Positions 9,328-20,074 of a DNA stretch of 64,000 bases are shown here, in pieces (the first letter of the stretch is position 1; every line of letters starts with the position of its first letter). Source of the stretch: Methylomonas sp. UP202. Lineage in GTDB: Bacteria; Pseudomonadota; Gammaproteobacteria; Methylococcales; Methylomonadaceae. The stretch spans positions 372,001-436,000 of the forward strand of contig NZ_CP123897.1 of the NCBI RefSeq assembly GCF_029910655.1, in the 5' to 3' direction. The notes below the pieces were generated by a model. The model did not search any database, had not been told where the DNA came from, and worked only from the letters and a program-made list of their open reading frames with translations. A program made the position numbers and the translations under genes.

Positions 9328-10047
9328 TTAGTGTACGTCTTTCCAGTATTCCTTCTTCAATAAGTAAGCGAGTGCGATGAACATCAGCAGGAAGAACAGC
9401 ACGAATTTACCCATTTGCTGGCGTTCCAACTGCACCGGCTCGCCGACGTAGACTAGGAAGTTAACCAAGTCGGTCACCATCTTGTCGAATTCCTTGGGCG
9501 ACAACTGGCCGGGTTGCTCCAATTTGAGCTCGGTGATCACGTCGCGACCGTCGACCTTATGAACCACTGCGGTCTGCGTGCCTTGCAACTGCCAGAATAC
9601 GTTGGGCATGCCGACATCCGGAAAGACCGAGTTGTTGACGCCTAGCGGCTTGTTTTTGTCGTTGTAAAAGCTCCGCAGATAGGTATATAGCCAGTCCGCG
9701 CCGCGTGAGCGGGCAATCAGCGACAGATCCGGCGGCGTAGTACCGAACCACTTCTCGGCGTCGTGGGCATTCATCGCCGAATGCATCTGATCGTATATGC
9801 CGGCACCGAGCGGCGCGACGTTTTTCAGGATTTCGGTTTCATCCAGCTTTAAATCCATCGCGATGCGCTTGTAACGAATGTGCTTCGCGGAATGGCAGCC
9901 CAAGCAATAGGTGACGTAATGCTTGGCGCCGCGTTCCAACGATGCGGTGTCGCTGAGATCGATGTCCGGACTATCCAGTTCGATTCCGCTACTGGCGTTA
10001 ACGCAAAAAGGCAGCAAAAACAAAAGAGTGCAGAGTATCTTTTTCAT
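9328..10047 (-). CDS. petC: Cytochrome c1 of the bc1 complex
   Basis: This 239-residue protein has a signal peptide ending CVNASS, a CLGCH haem c site (CxxCH) near residue 49, a distal Met region (PDVGMPNVFW), and a C-terminal membrane anchor (FVLFFLLMFIALAYLL) followed by a short basic tail. These are the features of cytochrome c1, which carries electrons from the Rieske centre to soluble cytochrome c on the periplasmic side. It is the last gene of petABC; the gap after petB is three bases, and a strong terminator follows. In a methanotroph the complex could also connect quinol to methane oxidation, but nothing in the sequence decides that. Confidence 0.95.
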   Translation of the reverse strand: MKKILCTLLFLLPFCVNASSGIELDSPDIDLSDTASLERGAKHYVTYCLGCHSAKHIRYKRIAMDLKLDETEILKNVAPLGAGIYDQMHSAMNAHDAEKWFGTTPPDLSLIARSRGADWLYTYLRSFYNDKNKPLGVNNSVFPDVGMPNVFWQLQGTQTAVVHKVDGRDVITELKLEQPGQLSPKEFDKMVTDLVNFLVYVGEPVQLERQQMGKFVLFFLLMFIALAYLLKKEYWKDVH

Positions 10048-10050
10048 GGC

Positions 10051-11448
10051 TTAGTCCAGGCTCTTTTTCAGGTTTTTGACAAAACGAATCAGCACGGCTT
10101 GAACGCCGGCCCAATTCGGCCTTTTCTTGGCGATGGTTCCTCCTAAATTGTCGGGAACATGATGAACTTCGACGACTTCGTCTATCAGTGCCAATACCGC
10201 TGGAATGCGGTCTTCCAGCGTTGGTTGCTCCGTCAGGCGCTCGGGCAGCGGTTTGGTCTTCTCCCAGCGGGTATATAACGGCATCAGAAGGAAGAAGCCG
10301 AAGTAGATCGCGGTCAGGAAGCGGGCTACCGTCGTCGCCGTCGGCGTGGCCGGTTGGGTGCCCAAATAGCCCAAGCCGATGAAGCTGACGACGAACAGCA
10401 ACAGCGCTTTCTTGAACATGCCGCCGCGATAGCGGATGGATTTGACCGGGCTGCGATCTAGCCAAGGTAGCATGAACAGCACTACGATCGCGCCGCCCAT
10501 CGCGATGACGCCGGCGAATTTGTCGGGAACCGCGCGCAGAATCGCGTAGAACGGCGTGAAGTACCAAACCGGCGCGATATGTTCCGGGGTCTTCAGCGGA
10601 TCGGCTGGAATGAAGTTGGCGTGCTCCAAAAAGAATCCGCCCATTTCCGGCATATAAAAAATTACCGTCGCGAAAAAGAACATGAATACGCCGACGCCGA
10701 CGATGTCCTTGACGGTGTAGTACGGATGGAAGGGGATGCCGTCAATCGGATGTTCTTTCCAGTTCAGATTTTCCTTGATTTCGATGCCGTCCGGATTGTT
10801 CGAACCTACTTCGTGCAGTGCGACGATGTGCAGGAATACCAGAATCAGCAAAACCAGCGGCACCGCAATGACGTGGAACGCGAAGAAGCGGTTCAAGGTA
10901 GCGTCGGAAACCACGTAGTCGCCGCGGATCCACAGCGACAATTCGTCGCCGACTACCGGTATCGCGCTAAACAGCGAGATGATGACCTGCGCGCCCCAGT
11001 AGGACATTTGGCCCCAAGGCAGTAGATAGCCCATGAAAGCTTCGGCCATCAGGCACACGAAGATCAGCATGCCGAAAATCCAAATCAGCTCGCGCGGTTG
11101 TTTGAACGAGCCGTACATCAGGCCGCGGAACATGTGCAGATAGACGACGATGAAGAAGGCCGAGGCACCGGTGGAATGCATGTAACGCACCAGCCATCCC
11201 CAGTTGACGTCGCGCATGATGTATTCGACCGAGTCGAAGGCCAGTTTGGCATCCGGTTTGTAATTCATTGTCAGCAGAATGCCGGTTATGAACTGGTTGA
11301 CGAGTACGAACAGCGCCAGCGAGCCGAAGAAATACCAGATGTTGAAATTTTTCGGCGCGTAGTAATGCGCCATGTGTTCGTTCCACAAATCGGAGAGTGG
11401 AAAACGCTCCAGCAGCCAGTCGCTGCATTGATTCATTTTTTGCTTCAT
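10051..11448 (-). CDS. petB: Cytochrome b of the bc1 complex
   Basis: The start is placed at the ATG at 11448 (MKQKMNQCSDWL), which overlaps the petA stop in an ATGA; a longer frame to 11610 only runs through petA. The 465-residue product has the expected multi-helix core with haem-binding histidines in RYMHSTGASAFF, VYLHMFRG, FFAFHVIAVP and FLHIVALHEVGS, the PEWY-like loop written here as PVWY, and the N-terminal amphipathic start. It forms the quinol oxidation and reduction sites. After the final helices and the KPLPERLT stretch, where related proteins usually end, about 50 further cytoplasmic residues continue (LEDRIPAVLALIDEVVEV and on). The function of this tail is unknown. Confidence 0.95.
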   Translation of the reverse strand: MKQKMNQCSDWLLERFPLSDLWNEHMAHYYAPKNFNIWYFFGSLALFVLVNQFITGILLTMNYKPDAKLAFDSVEYIMRDVNWGWLVRYMHSTGASAFFIVVYLHMFRGLMYGSFKQPRELIWIFGMLIFVCLMAEAFMGYLLPWGQMSYWGAQVIISLFSAIPVVGDELSLWIRGDYVVSDATLNRFFAFHVIAVPLVLLILVFLHIVALHEVGSNNPDGIEIKENLNWKEHPIDGIPFHPYYTVKDIVGVGVFMFFFATVIFYMPEMGGFFLEHANFIPADPLKTPEHIAPVWYFTPFYAILRAVPDKFAGVIAMGGAIVVLFMLPWLDRSPVKSIRYRGGMFKKALLLFVVSFIGLGYLGTQPATPTATTVARFLTAIYFGFFLLMPLYTRWEKTKPLPERLTEQPTLEDRIPAVLALIDEVVEVHHVPDNLGGTIAKKRPNWAGVQAVLIRFVKNLKKSLD

Positions 11449-12044
11449 GCTGATTTCGCCTCGTTGTCTTCGCCGATCATGATCAGGCTGTCGGTCACAT
11501 AACGGTAGGGTGGAATCTCGAGATTGGTCGGAGCCGGCACGCCGCGATAGACGCGGCCGGCTAAATCGAACCAGGAGCCGTGGCAAGGGCAGAAAAATCC
11601 GCCTTTCCAATCGGGGCCGAGATCGTTAGGGGCGATTTCCGGGCGAAACGTGGGCGAGCAGCCCAGATGGGTACACAGGCCGACCGCGACGAAAATTTCA
11701 GGTTTCAGCGCGCGCAACGAGTTTTTGGCGTAATCAGGTTGATGGGATTCGTTGGAGACAGGGTCTGCGAGTTTGCTGTCCAAAGTCGCCAGCGTAGATA
11801 AAACCTCCGGGGTTCGATTCAAAACCCAAACGGGTTTGCCGCGCCAAGCGACGCGGATCAATTGGCCGGACTCCATTTTGCTGATATCGACCTCGACCGG
11901 CGCGCCGGCGGCCATGGCCTTGGCGCTCGGCTGCATTTGCGAGAGAAAGGGAACGGCCAGATAGCCGGCCCCCACGGCTCCGACCACCGACAAAGCCGAG
12001 GTCAGAAACTGGCGTTTTGAATGATCGACGCCTTCTTGGTTCAT
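11445..12044 (-). CDS. petA: Rieske iron-sulfur subunit of the bc1 complex
   Basis: The 199-residue subunit carries the two cluster motifs CTHLGC and CPCHGSWFD, which bind the 2Fe-2S centre through two Cys and two His. The N-terminus has a basic segment (SKRQFLTSALSVVGAVGAGYL) broken by a double Ser/Lys-Arg, fitting a Tat-like signal anchor kept uncleaved. The ATG at 12044 is preferred to the GTG at 12053 because an AGGAG ribosome site lies eight bases before the ATG and overlaps the GTG. It is the first gene of petABC and shares an ATGA overlap with petB. A -10-like box and a dyad lie upstream. Confidence 0.95.
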   Translation of the reverse strand: MNQEGVDHSKRQFLTSALSVVGAVGAGYLAVPFLSQMQPSAKAMAAGAPVEVDISKMESGQLIRVAWRGKPVWVLNRTPEVLSTLATLDSKLADPVSNESHQPDYAKNSLRALKPEIFVAVGLCTHLGCSPTFRPEIAPNDLGPDWKGGFFCPCHGSWFDLAGRVYRGVPAPTNLEIPPYRYVTDSLIMIGEDNEAKSA

Positions 12045-12068
12045 AGATAACACTCCTGCGTGATGTGC

Positions 12069-12098
12069 GGTGTATCGGGCAATACACCGATTATTATA
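12069..12098 (-). promoter_or_regulatory. Candidate petABC -10 box with a dyad at the start site
   Basis: On the reverse strand a perfect TATAAT (12093-12098) lies 49 bases before the petA ATG. The -35 region is weak. Just after it, a perfect 7-base inverted repeat GGTGTAT / ATACACC with a 6-base spacer (12069-12088) falls where transcription would begin, so it could be an operator or a leader hairpin. Confidence 0.4.
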
Positions 12099-12210
12099 GT
12101 TTTTGGCAAATATACCTTACTGGCCCGGATTAATGAAATGGTTCTTGGGCTGGCGGCCGCGCCTGGCGTGGGTTGCTGGCGGTTTTGGCCCAAACGGGGA
12201 GCTGGCGCCT

Positions 12211-13299
12211 TCAGCGCGGTAATTCGGCCAGAGCAGCGGCCAGCGCGTTCAGAAAACTCTGGTTTTCTTCGGGTTTGCCTATCGTGACCCGTAGGCAGTC
12301 GCTTAGTACGCCGCCTTGGCCGGACAGATTCTTGATTAAAATTCCGCGGGCTTTCAGTCCGGCGAACAATTGGTCGGCGGTGCCGGCCGGTGTGCGAAAC
12401 AGGATGAAATTGGCCGAGCTGGGATAGACGGTCAGCGTCGGCCAGGCTTTTAAGGCCTTGGCCATTGCAGTTCGCTCGGCACGGATGGCTTGGGTTTGTT
12501 GCGCGAGGAAATCGCCGTGTTCCAACGCGAAGCCGACCGTCGCTTGGGTCAGGCTGTTGATGTTGTAAGGTAGACGGACTTTGTCAAGTTCGGCGACGAT
12601 CTCGGCCGGGCCGGCCAAATAGCCCAGACGCAAACCCGCCAGACCGAGTTTGGAGACGGTACGCATCACTAGCAGATTGGGATAATTCCCTAATTCGCCG
12701 ACGAAGCTGGCGTCGGCGAACGGCGCGTAAGCCTCGTCAACGACAACCAATCCCGGCGCCGCGGCGATGATGGTTTTGATGGCTTGGGCGTCGAACAGAT
12801 TGCCGGTTGGGTTGTTCGGATAGGCGATGAAAATCGCCGCCGGCAGGGTGTCGGCGATGGCTGCCAGCATCGCGGACAAGTCCAACGCGAAATCGGTCGC
12901 CAACGGTACGCCGACATAATTTAGTCCCAGGCTACGGGCGATTTGTCGGTACATCACAAAGCCGGGTTCCGGAGCCAGTACCGTGGCATCGGCGGATAGC
13001 GCCATCAGCAGAATCTGGATGATTTCGTCCGAACCGTTCCCGAGCAATAGCGCGGCATGATCCGGAATCGCGTTCGCGCGTCTTAATTGTTCGCACAAGG
13101 CGGAACCGGTCGGGTCAGGATAGCGGTTGATCGGGCAGGCTTTCAACGATTCCAACCAGCGTTGCTGAATGTCTTCCGGCCAGGTGTACGGATTTTCCAT
13201 CGCGTCGAGTTTGATCAAGTTGCGGGCATCGGCGACATGATAGGCCGACATGGCGAGAACTTCGGGGCGGAACAGCTTGGTAAGCGCGTGGTTAGGCAT
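12211..13299 (-). CDS. hisC: Histidinol-phosphate aminotransferase
   Basis: The 362-residue sequence is a fold-type I PLP aminotransferase of the HisC subgroup. It has the N-terminal LDAMENPYTWP substrate segment, LGNGSDEIIQ for phosphate/PLP binding, YPNNPTGN, VVDEAYAPF (Asp pairs with the PLP nitrogen), and TVSKLGLAGLRLGY with the Schiff-base lysine. It converts imidazole acetol phosphate to histidinol phosphate. It stands alone on the reverse strand between petABC and an acyltransferase, while hisG and hisD are about 6 kb away on the other strand; in many relatives the three are contiguous. The length is normal and there is no sign of decay. Confidence 0.94.
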   Translation of the reverse strand: MPNHALTKLFRPEVLAMSAYHVADARNLIKLDAMENPYTWPEDIQQRWLESLKACPINRYPDPTGSALCEQLRRANAIPDHAALLLGNGSDEIIQILLMALSADATVLAPEPGFVMYRQIARSLGLNYVGVPLATDFALDLSAMLAAIADTLPAAIFIAYPNNPTGNLFDAQAIKTIIAAAPGLVVVDEAYAPFADASFVGELGNYPNLLVMRTVSKLGLAGLRLGYLAGPAEIVAELDKVRLPYNINSLTQATVGFALEHGDFLAQQTQAIRAERTAMAKALKAWPTLTVYPSSANFILFRTPAGTADQLFAGLKARGILIKNLSGQGGVLSDCLRVTIGKPEENQSFLNALAAALAELPR

Positions 13300-13647
13300 G
13301 GTGTCGAAATCGGCGAAATCGGAATGGGCGGCGAGGTACTAGGTCCGGTCAATCGGACGGCCGCAGGCAAATTGGGCCGATTCTACCAAAGCGGAGAGCG
13401 AAAGCCTAACCTCGGAAAACCGGCGGTCCAGCGTCCCCGTTGACGCACATCGCTCGCTTCGGCGCGAGATCGATGCCGCGCGGATTCTAACACCGCTGGC
13501 GATAAGCAGGCAAAGCCCGGCCGTACCCTTCACGGAGTTCCAAAAGGTATGCGCGCAAATGGCCGAAAGCGAACGCCTCCATGCACAAATTCGAACACCG
13601 ACTACATTTTTAGGCCTAGTTCTAAAGTAGCAAGTCAAGGCTCCGTC
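13300..13647. other. Intergenic region between hisC and the acyltransferase
   Basis: These ~350 bases separate two divergent genes, so promoters for both should be here, but I see no convincing -35/-10 pair, hairpin or small coding frame. A frame continuous with the acyltransferase opens at 13549, but its composition before 13648 does not look like the family. Confidence 0.5.
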
Positions 13648-14784
13648 GTGCACAAACAAACCCACATTAGCTATCTCGACACGATTCGCGGCTTGGCGGC
13701 GTTGACCGTGGTCAGCGAGCATTATGTGATTGCTTATGGCTTGCCCTGTCAAACACCGTTATGCGAACAAATTTTGGATTTTTCGCCGTTGCATTTTTGG
13801 TGGGAAGGTTCCGCGGCGGTGTCGATGTTCTTCGTGTTGAGCGGTCTGGTGCTTTCCCTAAAGTACTTCCAGCATGGCCACATGCCGGACTTGACGCGCT
13901 TCGATTTGACACGGTTTTTGATAGGTCGAGTGTTTCGAATTTGGTTTCCTTACCTATTGGTGTTGGGACTCAGCGCCGGATTGTTCAATCACACCTTCGG
14001 TCGCCCAGTACCGGTTACCGCGCTGGCGCCGACCGACTGGATCGTAGATATGTGGCATAAATTTCCGTTGGATGCGTCGGCGATGGTCAGGGAGGGCTTT
14101 TTGCTGGATATGCCGGATCTTATCGTGCTGTTGCCGCAATCCTGGACCCTGGGCGTCGAGTTGGTGTTGTCCCTGTTACTGCCGGTTGGCTTGCTGCTGG
14201 TTGATCGTGGCACATCCTGGGTGGTCTTTTTCAGCGTGTTGGCCATTGCTTTGCTGGGCGTGTCGGCCTTTTTGCTGCATTTTTTGTTGGGTTTGACCAT
14301 TGCCCGCTATCTGCCTACGATCAAAGCCTATCTGGTCGGATCTCCGGCGCTACGGCGTTTCTTGTTAGGCGTGGGGGGTTTGTTTTATACCGGAGCAACT
14401 TTGCTACCCAAGCCGTGGATAGCGTGGAGCGACGGCCAATTGGTGTGGTTAGGAACCGGTCTGGGTGCCGGCATGATCTTGCTGTTCGTGCTTGCGTCGG
14501 TCCGCGTGCAGGCCATTTTGTCGAAGGCCTCGCTGCGGCAAATCGGCAAGGTTTCCTACAGCACCTACCTGATTCACATGGCGGTCCTGATATGTCTGAC
14601 CCCTTACGTTTTGATGGGTCTGCAAGCGTTTAGCGAGAACCGCCTGTTCTTGTGGTTGGGGGGATGGTTGCTGACGATGTTGATCGTGCAAGGCTTGGCC
14701 TTGCTTTGTTATCGTCTTGTGGAGATCCCCAGTATCGTGGTCGGTCGTTGGTTGGCGGACCGCGTCGTGCTCGCAAGACACTGA
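13648..14784 (+). CDS. Acyltransferase family 3 membrane protein
   Basis: From the GTG at 13648 the product is 378 residues and starts a few residues before the conserved SYLDTIRGLAALTVVSEHY, as usual for OafA/NodX-type acyltransferase 3 proteins. The frame extends upstream to an ATG at 13549, but the extra 33 residues are basic and unlike the family. About ten hydrophobic segments follow, with FFVLSGLVLSLKY after helix 2, a conserved RxxRI-type (FLIGRVFRIWFPY) region and the closing KVSYSTYLIHM. These enzymes move acetyl or other acyl groups onto extracytoplasmic sugars such as O-antigen, exopolysaccharide or peptidoglycan. The acceptor cannot be told; there are no glycosyltransferases nearby. 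Confidence 0.85.
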   Translation: MHKQTHISYLDTIRGLAALTVVSEHYVIAYGLPCQTPLCEQILDFSPLHFWWEGSAAVSMFFVLSGLVLSLKYFQHGHMPDLTRFDLTRFLIGRVFRIWFPYLLVLGLSAGLFNHTFGRPVPVTALAPTDWIVDMWHKFPLDASAMVREGFLLDMPDLIVLLPQSWTLGVELVLSLLLPVGLLLVDRGTSWVVFFSVLAIALLGVSAFLLHFLLGLTIARYLPTIKAYLVGSPALRRFLLGVGGLFYTGATLLPKPWIAWSDGQLVWLGTGLGAGMILLFVLASVRVQAILSKASLRQIGKVSYSTYLIHMAVLICLTPYVLMGLQAFSENRLFLWLGGWLLTMLIVQGLALLCYRLVEIPSIVVGRWLADRVVLARH

Positions 14785-14947
14785 TCGCACCTCGGGCATT
14801 GGAGCTTAGGAAGGCCGGAACGTCGCCTGGGTTGGTTTGGCTCGGTCCGGTGTTTTACGAAAAACACTGAGGCGAACGGGCCGTCGATGGCAAACGGCTC
14901 TGCCTCGGGTACTATGTTAACTATCATCGTAACCACTCAGCGCGACC

Positions 14948-15457
14948 ATGTCTCTACTCAGATCGTTGCACACCGACATTGATGCCCGAGTCGCCGCGAC
15001 CCGTACCGCGTATTCCGGTTGGCTGTGTCGGCGTGGTTGCGAAGGATGCTGCCACAGGCTGGCGGACATCCCCAAAATCAGCCGTGCCGAGTGGGAGCTG
15101 CTGGCCGAAGGGCTAGCGTTGTTGCCGCCGGACGTGATGCGGACGGTGGGTCAAGAGATCGTTGATCTTGCTAAACAAGTCAATCGTCCGTTAGTTTGCC
15201 CGCTACTCGATCGCTCAACCGGCAGTTGCCGGGTTTACCTTCAGCGCCCGGTCGCCTGCCGCACTTACGGCTACTATGTGCAACGCGACAAAGGTTTGTA
15301 CTGCAATGATATCCAAGCTCAAGCCGACAGTGGCGTTTTAAACGATGTGGTTTGGGGTAATCACGATGCGATCGATAGACGGCTTGACGCGATGGGTGCG
15401 GCCAAGGCGTTAACGGAGTGGTTTCAAGAGTCGTTGCTCGCTGAGAATTCTGGATGA
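14948..15457 (+). CDS. YkgJ-type cysteine-cluster protein
   Basis: The 169-residue protein has the CxxGCxxCC pattern (CRRGCEGCCH, residues ~28-37), a CPLLD segment, and a GSCRVYLQRPVACRTYG stretch. Together these define the YkgJ/PF03692 cysteine cluster family, thought to bind zinc or an iron-sulfur centre. The biochemical role of the family is not established. It has its own start 163 bases after the acyltransferase, and the Mla operon begins about 240 bases further on, so no operon partner is evident. No signal peptide is present, so it should be cytoplasmic. Confidence 0.82.
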   Translation: MSLLRSLHTDIDARVAATRTAYSGWLCRRGCEGCCHRLADIPKISRAEWELLAEGLALLPPDVMRTVGQEIVDLAKQVNRPLVCPLLDRSTGSCRVYLQRPVACRTYGYYVQRDKGLYCNDIQAQADSGVLNDVVWGNHDAIDRRLDAMGAAKALTEWFQESLLAENSG

Positions 15458-15694
15458 TGTTTGAGTTGTGTCTGTCGCTGGGATGTAACTGTAACTCCTG
15501 CTGATTTGACGAAGCATTTGCGTGCGTTTCGAGGGTAATTAAGCAACTTCATGAGCTCTGTGCCGACCTTTCTTCGGCGAATCTCAACCGGTCCTGGTCT
15601 TGGACTCCAGCCGGCCATTCGAGCGGTCGACCATCTATTGCGGTCACTTAAAGGAACTTTCCCCAGTCTTGCATTGACTTAAGCTCGAGGACTC

Positions 15695-16570
15695 ATGGAA
15701 AATAACCCGTTTAAATCTAATATCCGCCGGCGAACTCCGCAAATGCCCAGCAGCGCAAGCCCCGAAAACCATATCGTTTCCGTCAGCAACTTGAGCTTTG
15801 CCAGGGGCACTAGAAAAATTTTCGACGGCGTCGATCTGTCCATACAGCGCGGCAAAATCACTGCGATCATGGGGCCCAGCGGCACGGGTAAAACCACGTT
15901 GTTGAAGCTGATCGGCGGGCAGTTGATGCCCGATCGGGGCCAAATTCTGGTGGACGGTCAAAACGTGCATCGTCTGAAAACCCGCGAGCTTTACGCGTTG
16001 CGCAAACGTATGGGCATGCTGTTTCAAAGCGGTGCCTTGCTGACGGACATGAACGTTTACGACAACGTGGCGTTCCCGTTGCGCGAGCACACTCATCTGC
16101 CGGAATCCATGATACGTACGCTGGTGCTGATGAAGTTGCATGCGGTCGGCTTGCGCGGTGCTCACCGTCTGATGCCCAACGAATTATCGGGCGGCATGGC
16201 GCGTCGGGTGGCTCTGGCTCGGGCCATCGCCCTCGATCCGTTGATGATTATGTACGACGAACCGTTTACCGGCCAGGACCCGATTTCGATGGGCGCATTA
16301 GTGCATTTGATCAAGTCGCTGAACGTGACATTGGGATTGACCAGCATCATAGTATCGCACGACGTGCAGGAAACCGCCGCGATCGCTGATTACATCTACG
16401 TCTTGTCGGAAGGCAAAATCGTCGGCCAGGGCACGCCGCAACAGTTGCGACAGTCGGACTCGGCTTGGGTGCAACAGTTTATGCACGGCGACGCGGACGG
16501 TCCGGTACACTTCCACTACCCAGCGCCCGATTACCTGGACGACCTGCTGGCCGGCAAAACTACCTTGTAA
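15695..16570 (+). CDS. mlaF: Mla phospholipid transport ATPase
   Basis: The 291-residue ABC ATPase carries Walker A GPSGTGKTT, a Q-loop in MLFQSGALLTDM, signature LSGGMARRVALARA, Walker B LMIMYDEPF and the switch His in IIVSHD. The TDMNVYDNVAFPLREHT stretch is typical of MlaF. It powers the MlaFEDB inner-membrane complex that keeps the outer membrane asymmetric by moving phospholipids. The start at 15695 has a GAGG box just upstream; ATG 15743 is a possible shorter start. It heads the operon mlaF-mlaE-mlaD-mlaB-murA, with a six-base gap to mlaE. Confidence 0.94.
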   Translation: MENNPFKSNIRRRTPQMPSSASPENHIVSVSNLSFARGTRKIFDGVDLSIQRGKITAIMGPSGTGKTTLLKLIGGQLMPDRGQILVDGQNVHRLKTRELYALRKRMGMLFQSGALLTDMNVYDNVAFPLREHTHLPESMIRTLVLMKLHAVGLRGAHRLMPNELSGGMARRVALARAIALDPLMIMYDEPFTGQDPISMGALVHLIKSLNVTLGLTSIIVSHDVQETAAIADYIYVLSEGKIVGQGTPQQLRQSDSAWVQQFMHGDADGPVHFHYPAPDYLDDLLAGKTTL

Positions 16571-16576
16571 TTAGCG

Positions 16577-17359
16577 ATGCTAGAATTTTTGCAAAACCTG
16601 GGCAAAACCACCCGCGACAGCTTTGCCAAGCTCGGTCGCGGCGCGTTTTTCCTGTCCCATACCTTGACCGGCATCGGCGACGTGTTGCCGCGTCCCAATT
16701 TGCTGCTCAAACAACTGTATTCGGTCGGCGTTTTGTCCTTCCTAATCATCACCATTTCCGGTCTGTTCGTCGGCATGGTGCTCGGCTTGCAAGGCTTTAA
16801 CATTCTGTCCGACTTCGGCGCCGAAGAGTCGCTGGGCGTGATGGTCGCCGCCTCGCTGGTCCGGGAGTTGGGGCCGGTGGTGTCCGCACTGCTGTTCGCC
16901 GGCCGCGCCGGTTCGGCGCTGACCGCCGAGATCGGTCTGATGAAGGCTACCGAGCAACTGTCCGGCATGGAAATGATGGCGGTCGATCCGATCAAACGCA
17001 TCATTTCGCCGCGTTTTTTAGCCGGTTTCCTGTCGATGCCGTTGCTGGCAGCCTTGTTCAGCGCGATCGGTGTGATGGGTGGTCACCTGGTTGGCGTTGG
17101 CATGCTCGGCGTGGACGATGGTGCGTTCTGGGCGCAAATGCAAGCCAGCATCGATTTTCAGGAAGACATCGTCAACGGCGTCATTAAAAGCGTGGTATTC
17201 GGCTTCGTGGTGTCGTGGATTGCGCTATTCGAAGGCTACGATGCGATCCCAACGTCGGAGGGCGTCAGCCGCGCTACCACCCGTACCGTGGTCAACTCGG
17301 CGTTCTCGGTACTGGCTCTCGATTTCATACTAACCGCACTGATGTTTGGAGACATTTAA
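16577..17359 (+). CDS. mlaE: Mla phospholipid transport permease
   Basis: The 260-residue membrane protein matches the MlaE permease family. It has an N-terminal amphipathic helix, about five or six hydrophobic spans, the conserved [23 protein letters not shown] and [20 protein letters not shown] regions (each cut here from a longer conserved block), and the closing [18 protein letters not shown] stretch. It pairs with MlaF and the MlaD hexamer to form the lipid conduit in the inner membrane. Length and order match other gammaproteobacteria. The mlaD start codon follows the mlaE stop by one base. Confidence 0.94.
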   Translation: MLEFLQNLGKTTRDSFAKLGRGAFFLSHTLTGIGDVLPRPNLLLKQLYSVGVLSFLIITISGLFVGMVLGLQGFNILSDFGAEESLGVMVAASLVRELGPVVSALLFAGRAGSALTAEIGLMKATEQLSGMEMMAVDPIKRIISPRFLAGFLSMPLLAALFSAIGVMGGHLVGVGMLGVDDGAFWAQMQASIDFQEDIVNGVIKSVVFGFVVSWIALFEGYDAIPTSEGVSRATTRTVVNSAFSVLALDFILTALMFGDI

Positions 17360-17360
17360 C

Positions 17361-17824
17361 ATGCAGCATTCCAAGACACAGGACACCTTGGTCGGCCTGT
17401 TCGTCGCCTGCGGCATTGCCGCGCTGTTTTACATGGCCTTGCAGGTCAGCAACCTCGGCACTTATACCAGCGACGACAGCTATACCGTGATTGCCCGCTT
17501 TCAAAACTCCGGTGGTCTGAAAGTCAAGTCGCCGGTGTCCATCGCTGGGGTCCGCATCGGCAGGGTGTCGGCGATTACGTTGGACCACGAAAGCCACGAG
17601 TCTGTCGTGGAAATGCGCATAGAAGCCAAGTACGACAATCTGCCCGAAGATTCCGGTGCCAGTATTTATACGGCCGGCCTGCTAGGCGAGCAGTACATCA
17701 ATATCGATCCGGGTTCGTCGGACAGCTTTTTAAAGGACAAGAGTAAGCTCGATATCACCAGCTCGGCCATCGTATTGGAGGAAATGATCAGTAAATTCAT
17801 GATGAATAAGGCGGAAGGCAAGTA

Positions 17825-17825
<1 letters not shown>
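17361..17825 (+). CDS. mlaD: Mla MCE-domain lipid-binding protein
   Basis: The ATG at 17361 (MQHSKTQDTLVGLF) has a GGAGA box eight bases upstream, so it is preferred over the TTG at 17346. The 154-residue product has one N-terminal membrane helix (residues ~9-28) and an MCE domain with FQNSGGLKVKSPVSIAGVRIG and the AGLLGEQYINI loop. MlaD forms the periplasmic hexameric ring through which phospholipid passes. The stop codon overlaps the mlaB start by one base. In E. coli and most relatives mlaC, the periplasmic shuttle, would come next; here it is absent. Confidence 0.94.
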
Positions 17826-19427
<1,602 letters not shown>

Positions 19428-19441
19428 CCAAGACATCCGCC

Positions 19442-20074
19442 ATGTTAACCATCGCCGTATCCAAGGGCCGAATTTACGAAGAAGCCTTGCCGTTTTTGGA
19501 ACAAGCCGGTATCACGCCGACCGACGATCCTGACAAAAGTCGCAAGCTGATTTTGCAAACCACTCGGTCCGACGTGCAATTGGTGATCATCCGCGCCACC
19601 GACGTGCCGACCTTCGTTGAATACGGCGCGGCGGATCTGGGCATTGCCGGCAAGGACGTGTTGCTGGAGCACGGCGCGGAAAGCCTGTACGAGCCGTTGG
19701 ATTTAGGTATCGCCGGCTGCCGGCTGATGACCGCCGCGCCGGTCGGGGCCCCGGCCTTGAAGGCTAACTTGCGGGTGGCGACCAAATATGTCAAAACTGC
19801 CCGACGTTATTACGCAGACCTAGGGGTGCAAGCCGAAATCATTAAGCTCTACGGCTCGATGGAGCTGGCGCCGCTGGTAGGTTTGGCCGATTGCATAGTC
19901 GATCTGGTCGATACCGGGAACACGTTGAAAGCTAACGGTTTGGAGCCGCGCGAATTGATCGCTAACATCACCTCGCGGTTGGTGGTCAACAAGGCTGCGA
20001 TGAAAATGAAACATCAGGCTATCCAGGCGTTAATCGACCAGTTCGAAACCACCTTAGCGCGGAGGTCCGCATGA
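19442..20074 (+). CDS. hisG: ATP phosphoribosyltransferase, short form
   Basis: The 210-residue product matches the short form of HisG: N-terminal [29 protein letters not shown], and the PRPP loop [13 protein letters not shown]. It lacks the C-terminal regulatory ACT-like domain of the long form, so by family rule it should need HisZ as a regulatory partner; no hisZ is in the window. It starts the histidine pathway by joining ATP and PRPP. It lies 14 bases after murA and overlaps hisD in an ATGA, so it is translationally coupled. Confidence 0.95.
   Translation: MLTIAVSKGRIYEEALPFLEQAGITPTDDPDKSRKLILQTTRSDVQLVIIRATDVPTFVEYGAADLGIAGKDVLLEHGAESLYEPLDLGIAGCRLMTAAPVGAPALKANLRVATKYVKTARRYYADLGVQAEIIKLYGSMELAPLVGLADCIVDLVDTGNTLKANGLEPRELIANITSRLVVNKAAMKMKHQAIQALIDQFETTLARRSA

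Noticed and set aside
15458..15694. Possible small gene or RNA before mlaF
   Set aside because: I see no ribosome site with a protein-like frame, no hairpin with T-run and no known RNA motif.
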